This document shows positions 17,616-25,045 of a stretch of 64,000 nt of DNA, in pieces. Numbering within the stretch: position 1 is the first letter of the stretch; the number at the start of each line of letters is the position of its first letter. The notes beneath the pieces are model-generated. The model was not told the origin of the DNA. It worked only from the letters and a program-made list of their open reading frames with translations, and did no database searches. The position numbers were made by a program, and so were the translations under genes. This DNA is from Longilinea sp964536805. GTDB lineage: Bacteria; Chloroflexota; Anaerolineae; Anaerolineales; Anaerolineaceae. The stretch spans positions 124,001 through 188,000 of the forward strand of contig CAZHYQ010000004.1 of the NCBI GenBank assembly GCA_964536805.1, read 5' to 3'.

Positions 17616-18371
17616 ATGGGAAAGATTGTGATCCTGGGGTCTGCCAATGCAGTGCCGGATGCGCTTCACGCCAACACTCACTTATTGATTCAAGAAGGGG
17701 CCAGGGGGATTCTGGTCGATTGTCCGGGAAACCCCCTTGTGAAACTGAAACAGATTGGGCAGTCTCTGGATGGCCTCTCTGACATCATTCTGACTCATTT
17801 TCATCCTGACCATGTTTCTGGGGTACCGTTATTATTAATGGATTTGTGGTTGTCCGGCCGTCAACTACCGCTCACAATTCACGGTTTGACTGACACTCTG
17901 GATCGCATGGAAGTAATGATGAATTTATTCAATTGGCAAAGTTGGCCGGGGTTTTTCCAGGTGAATTTCCATCGTTTGCCAATTATGGCAAGCGCCGGTG
18001 TGCTCATGGATGACGATTTTGTCATAACTGCAAGTCCCGTGCAGCACCTCATTCCGACTGTTGGAATCCGGATCGACTTCCAACAATCCGGCAAGGCCGT
18101 GGCTTATTCCAGCGATACCGAACCCTGTCAAAATGTGGCGGATTTAGCGCAAAATGCTGACATTTTGATTCATGAGTCGGCCGGGCGATTAAAAGGCCAT
18201 TCCTCGCCGGACCAGGCTGGCGATGTTGCTCGAAAGGCAGGCGTAAGAGCACTCTATTTAATTCATTACCCAACGGACACGGATCCGGATCAATGGATGG
18301 GGGAAGCCAGCCAGTTCTTTGCCGGGCCAGTTTTTATGGCTGTGGATGATCTTAGCATCGCTCTGGATTGA
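17616..18371 (+). CDS. Metallo-beta-lactamase-fold hydrolase (RNase Z-like)
   Basis: Zinc-dependent hydrolase. 251 residues from the ATG at 17616, five bases after AAAGAGG; a GTG at 17610 is in frame. The metal-binding motif THFHPDH (H61, H63, D65, H66) is intact, with later ligands plausible in SPVQHLIPTVG, SSDTEPC and LIHYPTD. The pattern resembles RNase Z or arylsulfatase-like members, but the long exosite arm of tRNase Z is not evident, so a nuclease role is uncertain; phosphodiesterase or another ester hydrolase is equally possible. It follows the exporter permease by about 28 bases on the same strand. Confidence 0.8.
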   Translation: MGKIVILGSANAVPDALHANTHLLIQEGARGILVDCPGNPLVKLKQIGQSLDGLSDIILTHFHPDHVSGVPLLLMDLWLSGRQLPLTIHGLTDTLDRMEVMMNLFNWQSWPGFFQVNFHRLPIMASAGVLMDDDFVITASPVQHLIPTVGIRIDFQQSGKAVAYSSDTEPCQNVADLAQNADILIHESAGRLKGHSSPDQAGDVARKAGVRALYLIHYPTDTDPDQWMGEASQFFAGPVFMAVDDLSIALD

Positions 18372-18384
18372 ATAACGCGGTAAA

Positions 18385-18888
18385 TTACCATCCCGATAAA
18401 AACGGCATCCATTCTTGATTCTCGCTGAGATGGCGTCCAAATATATACATTGTTGAGGCAGGCGGCTCTTTGGGAAGGTGTAGCAGCCTCATTTTCGCAT
18501 CTTCAAGGGTGTGACCGCCTTTTAGGTGATTGCAGCTGCTGCAGGCCGTTACCAGATTTGTCCATATTTCCTTGCCACCCAGGTGGCGGGGGATAATATG
18601 GTCTACAGTCAACGATGCTGCGCGTTTGCCGCAATATTGGCAGGTATAATTATCGCGGCGGAAAATTTCGCGCCGGGTTAGTTTGACTCGCGGCCGGGGC
18701 CGGTAAATCATGTTATCCAATCGGATAACGGATGGGATTGGATAGGCAAGCGAAGCGGAATGGATCTCTCCACGGCCGTTGCTGACCAGTGAAGCCTTGC
18801 GGGAGACCATCAGGCCGATCGCCCGTTGTAGATTGCACACATTGATCGGCTCATAATTTGTGTTGAGCACAAGAACCAACGTTGACAT
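18385..18888 (-). CDS. HNH endonuclease family protein
   Basis: Small HNH nuclease of a type commonly found singly in Actinobacteria and Chloroflexota chromosomes. 167 residues. An N-terminal segment LVLNTNYEPINVCNLQRAI precedes the HNH domain: C-x2-C (CQYC), TVDHIIPRHLGG with the first His, then NLVTACSSCNHLKGG with the Asn, second CxxC and final His. Its biological target is unknown; nothing around it suggests restriction or a mobile intron. A TATAAT on the minus strand (18901-18896) lies seven bases before the ATG with no Shine-Dalgarno, so the mRNA may be leaderless. Confidence 0.85.
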   Translation of the reverse strand: MSTLVLVLNTNYEPINVCNLQRAIGLMVSRKASLVSNGRGEIHSASLAYPIPSVIRLDNMIYRPRPRVKLTRREIFRRDNYTCQYCGKRAASLTVDHIIPRHLGGKEIWTNLVTACSSCNHLKGGHTLEDAKMRLLHLPKEPPASTMYIFGRHLSENQEWMPFLSGW

Positions 18889-18968
18889 TGTTGAAATTAT
18901 AGCATGAGGATAATCTTAACCTCATCAAGGTCGATTATTATTCTATTTTTAAACGTGGAGAGGGCTTT

Positions 18969-19877
18969 ATGAATGTCTTGATTGCAGGTGGAACAGGGCA
19001 AATTGGTCGCTTACTAATCAGCCGGCTGCTGCAGGATGGACACACGGTTTGGGTGCTTAGCCGGAATCCGCAAAAAGCCAATCTGCCCTATGGCGTACAG
19101 GTAGTTGGTTGGGATGGACGCAGCCCGGTTGGTTGGGAAAATGTTCTTGCACAAGCGGACGCAGTCATCAATCTCACCGGCGAGAACCTGGGAGCAGCCA
19201 GATGGTCCGCTCAACGAAGAATTCTGCTGCGCTCCAGCCGCCTTGAACCGGCGAAAGCCATTGTGGATGCAATTTCCGCCTCAAACCACCGGCCGGCGTT
19301 ATTGCTGCAATCCTCAGCCATTGGCTATTACGGCATTTACCAAAACCAGGAGGTGGATGAGAATTCGCCTGCTGGCAGCGATTATCTTTCCCAACTGGTG
19401 GTGGACTGGGAAGATGCTTCGCGTGGGGTGGAAGAACTGGGCGTGCGCAGGGTAATCGCCAGGCAAGGCATCGTGCTGGATGACCATGAAGGTGCGCTGC
19501 CGCGTATGTTGCTGCCATTCCGTCTGTTCGCCGGCGGACCTGTTGGCAGCGGTAAACAATGGATCTCCTGGATTTCCCGCAAGGACATTGCAGACGCAAT
19601 TCTCTACCTGCTAAAATCAGAAACTGCCAACGGCGTGTATAACTTAACCTCTCCGCAACCCCTCACGAACGCAGAATTTGGTAAAACGATCGCCAAGGTT
19701 TTGAAGCGGCCTTATTGGATGCCCGTTCCGGCTTTCGTGCTTCGGATCCTTTTTGGTGAAATGGCAATTGTGGTTCTGGAAGGCCAACGGGGGATTCCCC
19801 GCCGGTTAATTGAATCTGGTTTTCGTTTCCAATATGCGGACTTGAAGTCAGCTTTAGAGGAATTATTTATCCATTAA
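18969..19877 (+). CDS. TIGR01777-type NAD(P)-binding epimerase-like protein
   Basis: Extended short-chain dehydrogenase of the YfcH/TIGR01777 group; the substrate is not known even in model bacteria. 302 residues. The dinucleotide-binding motif is GGTGQIGRLLISRLL (about 7-21). The typical INLTGENLGAARWSAQRR segment and the catalytic-region motif SSAIGYYG (Tyr) are present, and WISWISRKDIADAI with GVYNLTSPQPLTNAEF marks the subgroup. The C-terminal DUF1731-like tail (PVPAFVLRILFGEMA) is complete. ATG with GGAGAGG upstream. The stop overlaps that of the convergent SEDS fusion gene (19874-19877). Confidence 0.88.
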   Translation: MNVLIAGGTGQIGRLLISRLLQDGHTVWVLSRNPQKANLPYGVQVVGWDGRSPVGWENVLAQADAVINLTGENLGAARWSAQRRILLRSSRLEPAKAIVDAISASNHRPALLLQSSAIGYYGIYQNQEVDENSPAGSDYLSQLVVDWEDASRGVEELGVRRVIARQGIVLDDHEGALPRMLLPFRLFAGGPVGSGKQWISWISRKDIADAILYLLKSETANGVYNLTSPQPLTNAEFGKTIAKVLKRPYWMPVPAFVLRILFGEMAIVVLEGQRGIPRRLIESGFRFQYADLKSALEELFIH

Positions 19878-22486
19878 TTAGGTTGAAGTGCCGCTTGCAG
19901 GACCGTGAAGCCAATTTTCCCGGCAGCTTGTGGATTATCTTCTTCCAGGACCACCACCAATGCCAGAGGCGTTCCCTGCCAATCCGGCAAAGTTCCGGCC
20001 AGATACCAGGTGACGGTGGTCTTCTCGCTGCTGCCAATGCCGTAAGCCTCCCAAACCGGGCTGTCACTGCGCGCAAGTTGGCGGGCTGCCTGGACAGTAC
20101 CGTTTGAACCCATGGCATTTGTCGGCGAGCCAGCGGATAAAATGACCCATCCCTGGGTTGGCGTATCGACAGCATTGGCAAGACGCGGCGCTGGAAGGAT
20201 GCCACCGGAGCTTATTGTGGCAGCCGCAAGCGCCATCTGAAGCGGGGTAACCTGCCAACCCTGAGGGTTGAGCGGATTCTGGGCCAGTGTCTGCCCCGTC
20301 GGCAATGGAGCCGCCTGGGAGACGGGCAGCGGAATTTCAGGCTGAACTGAAAAATGCAGATTATCGTAAAGTTCGATCACCTGAACAGCCGTCATTTGTT
20401 TGGATAACGTCAGCATGGCAGCCGGACAGGCGCTGCGAATGACAGACCCCCAGGAAATTGTGGGTGCCGGATTCGCGGCGCACATGGATGAACCAACCGA
20501 TAACTCCTCGGGTAGATCTGGCATGGCCCCTTTATTAAGGCGGTTGGCCATCAGGAAAGGTCCAAGCGCCGTACCTGGTGGGTAAACGCCCTGGGTGACC
20601 CGATTGACGAAAGGTGCGGATGGATCCTGGTTTAACTCGGCCCAATGTTCATCCAGCGTATTTGGGTCAAAACCGGGGTGAGACGACATAGCCAGAATCT
20701 CGCCTGTGGAGGAATTGATTAAGATCAATGCCCCCTTTTTATCTGTTAACAACTGGTCTGCTGTCTTTTGAATCTCTCCATCCAGGCTTAATCGAACATT
20801 AAGCCCGGTTGGAGGTTGACCGGTTAACAGTTGTGAAGCCCACACCAGAGAAGAAGGCGTGCCGTCAACACCGCGCAGGTAACCGTCCAGGCTGGCTTCA
20901 AGACCGCTTTGGCCGTAAAGCGGGTTGTTGTATCCGATGGTCGTCCCCAAATCGGGTTGGAGCAAGCGGCGGGTCAGGCTGCCCGATTCGCCCTCCGTCA
21001 CGGCCAGCAGAGCATTTTGGCGGTCAAGCAAACTGCCACGCATGGCAAAACGGTCATTGATGGCTGGGCGGGGATTATCGGCTCTGGTTTGAAGGTCGCC
21101 TGATTTAATAAATGCCCAATATCCGTTTGCCAGTCCAAGGGCAAGCAAACCAGCCAAAACCAGACCGGAAACAGTGTTGTAGGCTGTTGAATAAAAACTG
21201 GGGGTTGGATCTTCCTCTGCCTCATTACTTATTAGCGTGAGCAGCAGCAGCGCCAGGAATGCGGTTACTAGCGACGATCCGCCATAAGAGGTGAACGGCA
21301 GCGTTACGCCAGTCAACGGCAGGATCCGCAGGTTTCCGCCAACAATTAATATGGTTTGCATTCCCAGATAGAATGACAAACCTGCAGCGAGAAAGCGCTG
21401 GTAAGCGTTGGCGGCATGAATCGAAATTAACAGCCCGCGAATCACCAGCAAACCCACCAGAAGCAAGACCGCTGACGTTCCAACCAACCCCAATTCCTCG
21501 CCGAGGGCTGTAAAAATAAAATCTGAAAACGCAACCGGCACGACTCCAGGGTTTCCCAGGCCAGGGCCGCGACCAAAAACACCGCCGGCAGCAATCGAAA
21601 TCAGCGACTGGACGATTTGAAAGGATTTTCCGGCCGGGTCGGCCCATGGATTCAACCAGGCGGTGACCCGAAGGCGGATGACATCGATTAATAGGTAACC
21701 GGTTAGACCGGCGGCCGCCAGCAGAATTGCGCCGATCCAAAGCACCTGTTTACGGCCTGAGGCTAAATAGACCATCAAGGTATATAGAACAATGAACAAA
21801 GAAGCGGTTCCCAGGTCACGTTGGGCAACCAGCAGCAATAAGGCTGCACCTGCCAGCACCAGAGTTGGCATGAGAAGTTGCATGAAACTATGTTGGAATG
21901 TCCAGCGGTCTGCCATATAGGCAGCAAGGTATACAATCAGGAACAACTTCAAGGTTTCGGAGGGTTGAAAATAGACCCCGCAACAGCCTAGCCACAAGCG
22001 CGGACCGACACCGCCAGGGTAGGTTCCAAAGAAGAATGTCAACCCGGTGATGAGTAAAGCCGTTACCGCCCAGAGATACTTGTATTTCCGCAGAAGATTT
22101 AGGATCTGCGGGTAGCGCAAGCCGACCATAAATGCCAGGGTAGCCAACGCAAGCCAAATTGTCTGGCGGGCGCCCAGGTTTGTATTTAGCCTCCAGATGG
22201 TGAGAAGTCCCAGCCCTGCCAACAGGCCGGCAATGGGAACGATGTAAGGGTCGCGGTCCGGCGCGCGCCGCATCAATACCCGGTGAAGCAAAGAAAACCC
22301 AGCCAACCAGACCAGCACGGCTGCCCAATGTTGCCAGCGATATGTAACCTCCCACCTGTGAAGGCGGACGGCAGGTGAAAGAGTCAATGCAACAGCGTAG
22401 GCGGTAACTACCAGCGCCGCAAATGAGAATAACCGGCTCTGAATGCGGTCTTTCGGCGAAGGGGAGGCAGGGAAAAAGAAGCTCAC
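19874..22486 (-). CDS. SEDS (FtsW/RodA-like) glycosyltransferase fused to a degenerate penicillin-binding transpeptidase domain
   Basis: 870 residues. Residues about 20-425 are a SEDS peptidoglycan polymerase with ten to eleven membrane helices; the catalytic Asp is D283 in NPWADPAGKSFQ, and the GGVFGRGPGLG and SDFIFTALGEELGL motifs are intact. A further helix (about 440-460) leads to a PBP2/FtsI-like extracellular part (MRGSLLDRQNALLA, then about 575-870). Its catalytic motifs are eroded: SxxK reads TALG (639-642), SxN aligns with SAC (685-687), and KTG reads KTT (822-824). Transpeptidase activity is therefore unlikely, so it may act as a structural activator of the SEDS half. The GTG start overlaps the mtnP stop as GTGA. 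SEDS-PBP fusions are known; loss of the motifs is read directly here. Confidence 0.9.
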   Translation of the reverse strand: MSFFFPASPSPKDRIQSRLFSFAALVVTAYAVALTLSPAVRLHRWEVTYRWQHWAAVLVWLAGFSLLHRVLMRRAPDRDPYIVPIAGLLAGLGLLTIWRLNTNLGARQTIWLALATLAFMVGLRYPQILNLLRKYKYLWAVTALLITGLTFFFGTYPGGVGPRLWLGCCGVYFQPSETLKLFLIVYLAAYMADRWTFQHSFMQLLMPTLVLAGAALLLLVAQRDLGTASLFIVLYTLMVYLASGRKQVLWIGAILLAAAGLTGYLLIDVIRLRVTAWLNPWADPAGKSFQIVQSLISIAAGGVFGRGPGLGNPGVVPVAFSDFIFTALGEELGLVGTSAVLLLVGLLVIRGLLISIHAANAYQRFLAAGLSFYLGMQTILIVGGNLRILPLTGVTLPFTSYGGSSLVTAFLALLLLTLISNEAEEDPTPSFYSTAYNTVSGLVLAGLLALGLANGYWAFIKSGDLQTRADNPRPAINDRFAMRGSLLDRQNALLAVTEGESGSLTRRLLQPDLGTTIGYNNPLYGQSGLEASLDGYLRGVDGTPSSLVWASQLLTGQPPTGLNVRLSLDGEIQKTADQLLTDKKGALILINSSTGEILAMSSHPGFDPNTLDEHWAELNQDPSAPFVNRVTQGVYPPGTALGPFLMANRLNKGAMPDLPEELSVGSSMCAANPAPTISWGSVIRSACPAAMLTLSKQMTAVQVIELYDNLHFSVQPEIPLPVSQAAPLPTGQTLAQNPLNPQGWQVTPLQMALAAATISSGGILPAPRLANAVDTPTQGWVILSAGSPTNAMGSNGTVQAARQLARSDSPVWEAYGIGSSEKTTVTWYLAGTLPDWQGTPLALVVVLEEDNPQAAGKIGFTVLQAALQPN

Positions 22487-23352
22487 GGCTCCATGTATTT
22501 GCTTACCAGAAGTTTGGCGCGTTCATAGGATTCCGGGGGAACGCATTCCGGTCGAGTAATGACGGCGTTAGCCAATGCACTGGCACATTGGCAGGTTGAA
22601 CTTTCTGTCAGGTTTTCAAGCAATTTCTGGATGGCAAGTTGAGCAACTTGCGTATTCTTGGCAAGCGTTTTGACGACCATATCCACGCTGACCGGTTCTT
22701 CAGAAACATGCCAGACGTCATAGTCAGTAACATGGGCCATGATGGCGTAGCACATCTCGGCTTCGCGAGCCAAAAATGCCTCCGGACAGGCCGTCATACC
22801 GATTAAAGATATTCCCCAGGAACGGAACAAATCCGATTCGGCTTTGGTCGAAAAACGCGGACCTTCAATGGTGATCAATGCTCCGCCTGGATGGACCGTA
22901 CCGCCGACTTCGCCAACGGCTGCCGAAAGCTGTTTGGAAAGGTCCGCGCAGACCGGCTCTGCGACGCCCACATGGACCACCAGACCATCGGTAAAGAATG
23001 TGCACTCGCGTTTACGCGTGAAATCAACCAGTTGATCCGGGATGACAATATTCCCCGGAGCGTAATCCTCCCGCAAAGAACCGCAGGCGCTGATGCTGAC
23101 GATTTGTTGAATTCCCAATAGTTTGAAGGCGTAAATATTGGCACGGTAATTGACTTCGGTGGGTGATAGAAAATGGCCAATACCGTGCCGGGCGATAAAT
23201 GCAACTTTTTTTCCAGCAAGGGTCCCCATTACGACTGGGGAGCTCGGTTTTCCAAAAGGAGTGTCAATTTCAATCGTCTCAACTTCTTTGAGGGCGGCAA
23301 ACTCGTATAATCCTGAACCGCCGATGATTCCTAAAACAGGTTTATTGCTCAT
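22483..23352 (-). CDS. mtnP: S-methyl-5'-thioadenosine phosphorylase
   Basis: Cleaves methylthioadenosine to adenine and methylthioribose 1-phosphate in methionine salvage. 289 residues from the ATG at 23352, which has GGAGAG just upstream; an ATG at 23364 overlaps that ribosome site. Motifs: IIGGSGLYEF (phosphate loop), ARHGIGHFLSPTEVNYRANI, SACGSLREDYAPGDI-like segment, GPRFSTKAES and GMTACPEAFLAREAEMCYA. TDYDVW supplies the two Asp residues that select 6-aminopurines, so adenosine-type substrates are expected. The gene sits between fhaB and the SEDS fusion, 16 bases after the former and overlapping the latter by four bases, an unusual place for a salvage enzyme. Confidence 0.92.
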   Translation of the reverse strand: MSNKPVLGIIGGSGLYEFAALKEVETIEIDTPFGKPSSPVVMGTLAGKKVAFIARHGIGHFLSPTEVNYRANIYAFKLLGIQQIVSISACGSLREDYAPGNIVIPDQLVDFTRKRECTFFTDGLVVHVGVAEPVCADLSKQLSAAVGEVGGTVHPGGALITIEGPRFSTKAESDLFRSWGISLIGMTACPEAFLAREAEMCYAIMAHVTDYDVWHVSEEPVSVDMVVKTLAKNTQVAQLAIQKLLENLTESSTCQCASALANAVITRPECVPPESYERAKLLVSKYMEP

Positions 23353-23368
23353 GAATCTCTCCATTTGC

Positions 23369-23800
23369 TTAGGGCTTGCTCAGAACGGTGACAAGAATTT
23401 CTGCCTGGCCGCAACGGACAATATCGCCGGAAGTGACTACGACCGCAGAAACGATGCGCTCGTCATTCAAGAATGATCCATTGGTCGAATGCAGGTCCTC
23501 GAGCCACCATTGTTTTTTATAATAACTCAGCCGGGCATGGTGCGCTGAAACAGTTTCATCGCTGATTGGAAAAGCACTGGCAGGATCACGCCCGATGATG
23601 ACTTCCGGTTGGGAAAACTTCACATCAACTGTGCTTTCGTCCTGGTCAAGAGCTAAAACCAAAGCGGGAATTTCGCGGCCGCTGACCAATTGGGTTTGAG
23701 CCCTGAAATCACGCCATAAAGTGAAAAGCGCCCAGATCAAAAAAGCATACAAGGCAGCTGCCAGGACGAACCGAAGGAAGAGAACGATAAATCCGCTCAT
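23369..23800 (-). CDS. Membrane-anchored FHA domain protein (FhaB-like)
   Basis: 143 residues: one N-terminal membrane helix (about 5-28), a basic linker, and a C-terminal forkhead-associated domain (about 65-140) that binds phosphothreonine peptides. FHA signature residues are present: IGRDPASAFPISD (Gly-Arg), VSAHHARL (Ser and His) and DLHSTNGSFLN (Asn-Gly). The arrangement and size match FhaB/FipA of Actinobacteria, which links Ser/Thr phosphorylation to division. It starts three bases after fhaA ends, so the two are coupled. No Ser/Thr kinase or PP2C phosphatase is nearby in this window. Confidence 0.88.
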   Translation of the reverse strand: MSGFIVLFLRFVLAAALYAFLIWALFTLWRDFRAQTQLVSGREIPALVLALDQDESTVDVKFSQPEVIIGRDPASAFPISDETVSAHHARLSYYKKQWWLEDLHSTNGSFLNDERIVSAVVVTSGDIVRCGQAEILVTVLSKP

Positions 23801-23803
23801 GGC

Positions 23804-24574
23804 TCAAGATGATATTGGGGAGGTCGATTGTCCAGGTTCATCAGGCCAGGCAGGCGAATCTTCGCCGTAGATCAACGAAATTCCTGCTACCTGAATGACA
23901 TCACCGGCTTCCAGCTGATGTTCTCGAATCAAACTGCCATTCACTAGCGTTCCTCCGGTTGAATTCAAGTCGAATAAAAAGAACCTTCCGCGATTTGCAC
24001 GGATCTGCAGGTGTGTGCGGGAGACCCTCGGATCATCGAGAACGAGATCATTATCACTCCGCCGTCCGATGTTAAAGACCAGACGATCGAGCGGTACGGT
24101 TTGCGAACCCTGGACAATTAGGTAAGCATTGGCAGGGATGGCATCCACTGGTGCAGTAAGGGCATGCAATTCTGAAGTCACCGGTAAAGCGGCCGTTGAG
24201 CCCAGCAGGTCGGCCGAATGGATGGCAGTAATCCGCAAATTGTTAATGGGCATATCCGCAGAGGGGGCAACCTGAATGCTCGGGCGAAGGATGGAGCCGT
24301 AACCGGCATCTTGAAGTGCGTCGCTGATGATCTGACTGAGCCAATCCATCCATTGGGGTTGCTGCCAGGCAGCGACATTCTCCGGATTCAGGTAAACCGT
24401 GAACTGGTCTGGAGCTGTGCCGTTTCCATCAAGCTGTGCCGGAAGCTGCTCATACAAAACTGTCGCAAGCTGCCTGGCTAATTCCTCCTGGCGGTTGGTG
24501 CGCCCGAATAAGCTTGCACTGGCTTCTATGATTGTTTTCAGACGGCGTTCGATTTGTTCCAGCGGCGATCTCAT
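23804..24574 (-). CDS. FhaA-like protein (DUF3662 plus FHA domain)
   Basis: 256 residues. The N-terminal about 110 residues match the DUF3662 domain of FhaA (RSPLEQIERRLKTIIEASASLFGR at the start, then TVYLNPENVAAW), a region that in mycobacteria contacts MviN/MurJ. A middle linker leads to a C-terminal FHA domain (about 165-240) with IGRRSDNDLVLDD, VSRTHLQIR and DLNSTGGTLVNG. A phosphopeptide adaptor in cell-wall synthesis is the expected role. It is first in the operon fhaA-fhaB-mtnP-SEDS fusion. Its ATG is only 22 bases from the divergent archease ATG; a minus-strand TATAAT (24588-24583) sits eight bases before the ATG and no Shine-Dalgarno is visible. Confidence 0.88.
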   Translation of the reverse strand: MRSPLEQIERRLKTIIEASASLFGRTNRQEELARQLATVLYEQLPAQLDGNGTAPDQFTVYLNPENVAAWQQPQWMDWLSQIISDALQDAGYGSILRPSIQVAPSADMPINNLRITAIHSADLLGSTAALPVTSELHALTAPVDAIPANAYLIVQGSQTVPLDRLVFNIGRRSDNDLVLDDPRVSRTHLQIRANRGRFFLFDLNSTGGTLVNGSLIREHQLEAGDVIQVAGISLIYGEDSPAWPDEPGQSTSPISS

Positions 24575-24596
24575 ATCTTATAATTATAAAGCGAAT
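24575..24596. promoter_or_regulatory. Compact bidirectional promoter between fhaA and archease
   Basis: Only 22 bases separate the two divergent ATG codons. On the minus strand TATAAT occupies 24588-24583, eight bases before the fhaA start. On the plus strand TATAAT covers 24579-24584 and TATAAA 24585-24590, 12 and 6 bases before the archease start. There is no space for ribosome sites, so both mRNAs would be leaderless or nearly so. A weak -35-like TTGTTC lies at 24554-24559, inside fhaA. Confidence 0.6.
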
Positions 24597-25013
24597 ATGG
24601 AAAATCCAGAAAGTTCAGGTTTTAAAGACGTCGATCATACCGCCGATGTGGCCCTGGAAGTGTGGGCGCCGGACATAAATGGTTTATTCATCCAGGCAGC
24701 CATTGGTATGTATCATTTGATGAATATCCAATATGCAGAACAACCCGGCGGGGTGAAGCAATTCAATCTTTCGGCGTCTGACCAGGAGAGTTTGCTGGTT
24801 TTGTTTCTTTCGGAGGTGTTATTTGCAGTGGAATCGGAACAGATTGCCTTCGATCCAATTTCCATCAAGGTCTCAGGCAAAATGGCGGAATTGAAAGCCA
24901 CCCCAAAACCGATCATTTCCCAAGCCCGATCGATAAAAGCTGTCACTTTTCATAACCTTTCCATTAGCCATCATTCCGGACGGTATGCCGTGACGATTGT
25001 TTTTGATATCTAA
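24597..25013 (+). CDS. Archease (RtcB ligase activator)
   Basis: Accessory protein that speeds guanylylation and turnover of the RNA ligase RtcB. 138 residues from the ATG at 24597; a longer open frame from 24399 runs through fhaA and is not credible. The archease start motif GFKDVDHTADVALEVWAPD gives the metal-binding HTAD, and the C-terminus TVVFDI-like strand (RYAVTIVFDI) carries the last conserved Asp. The RtcB gene follows after 32 bases, confirming the functional pairing. No Shine-Dalgarno is evident; see the compact promoter just upstream. Confidence 0.9.
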   Translation: MENPESSGFKDVDHTADVALEVWAPDINGLFIQAAIGMYHLMNIQYAEQPGGVKQFNLSASDQESLLVLFLSEVLFAVESEQIAFDPISIKVSGKMAELKATPKPIISQARSIKAVTFHNLSISHHSGRYAVTIVFDI

Positions 25014-25045
25014 GGGTGAATTCTTACAGCCGCGGAGGTGATGGA

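Noticed and set aside
18385..18888. HNH gene considered as a mobile homing or phage endonuclease
   Set aside because: No intron, intein or phage genes surround it; single HNH genes of this type are common in such chromosomes.
19874..22486. The SEDS-PBP gene considered as two genes joined by a sequencing error
   Set aside because: The frame is open throughout, a linking membrane helix is present, and SEDS-PBP fusions are known; no frameshift sign was seen.
24399..24596. Long open frame extending archease upstream into fhaA
   Set aside because: It has no ribosome site and runs through the fhaA coding region; the archease family start matches the ATG at 24597.
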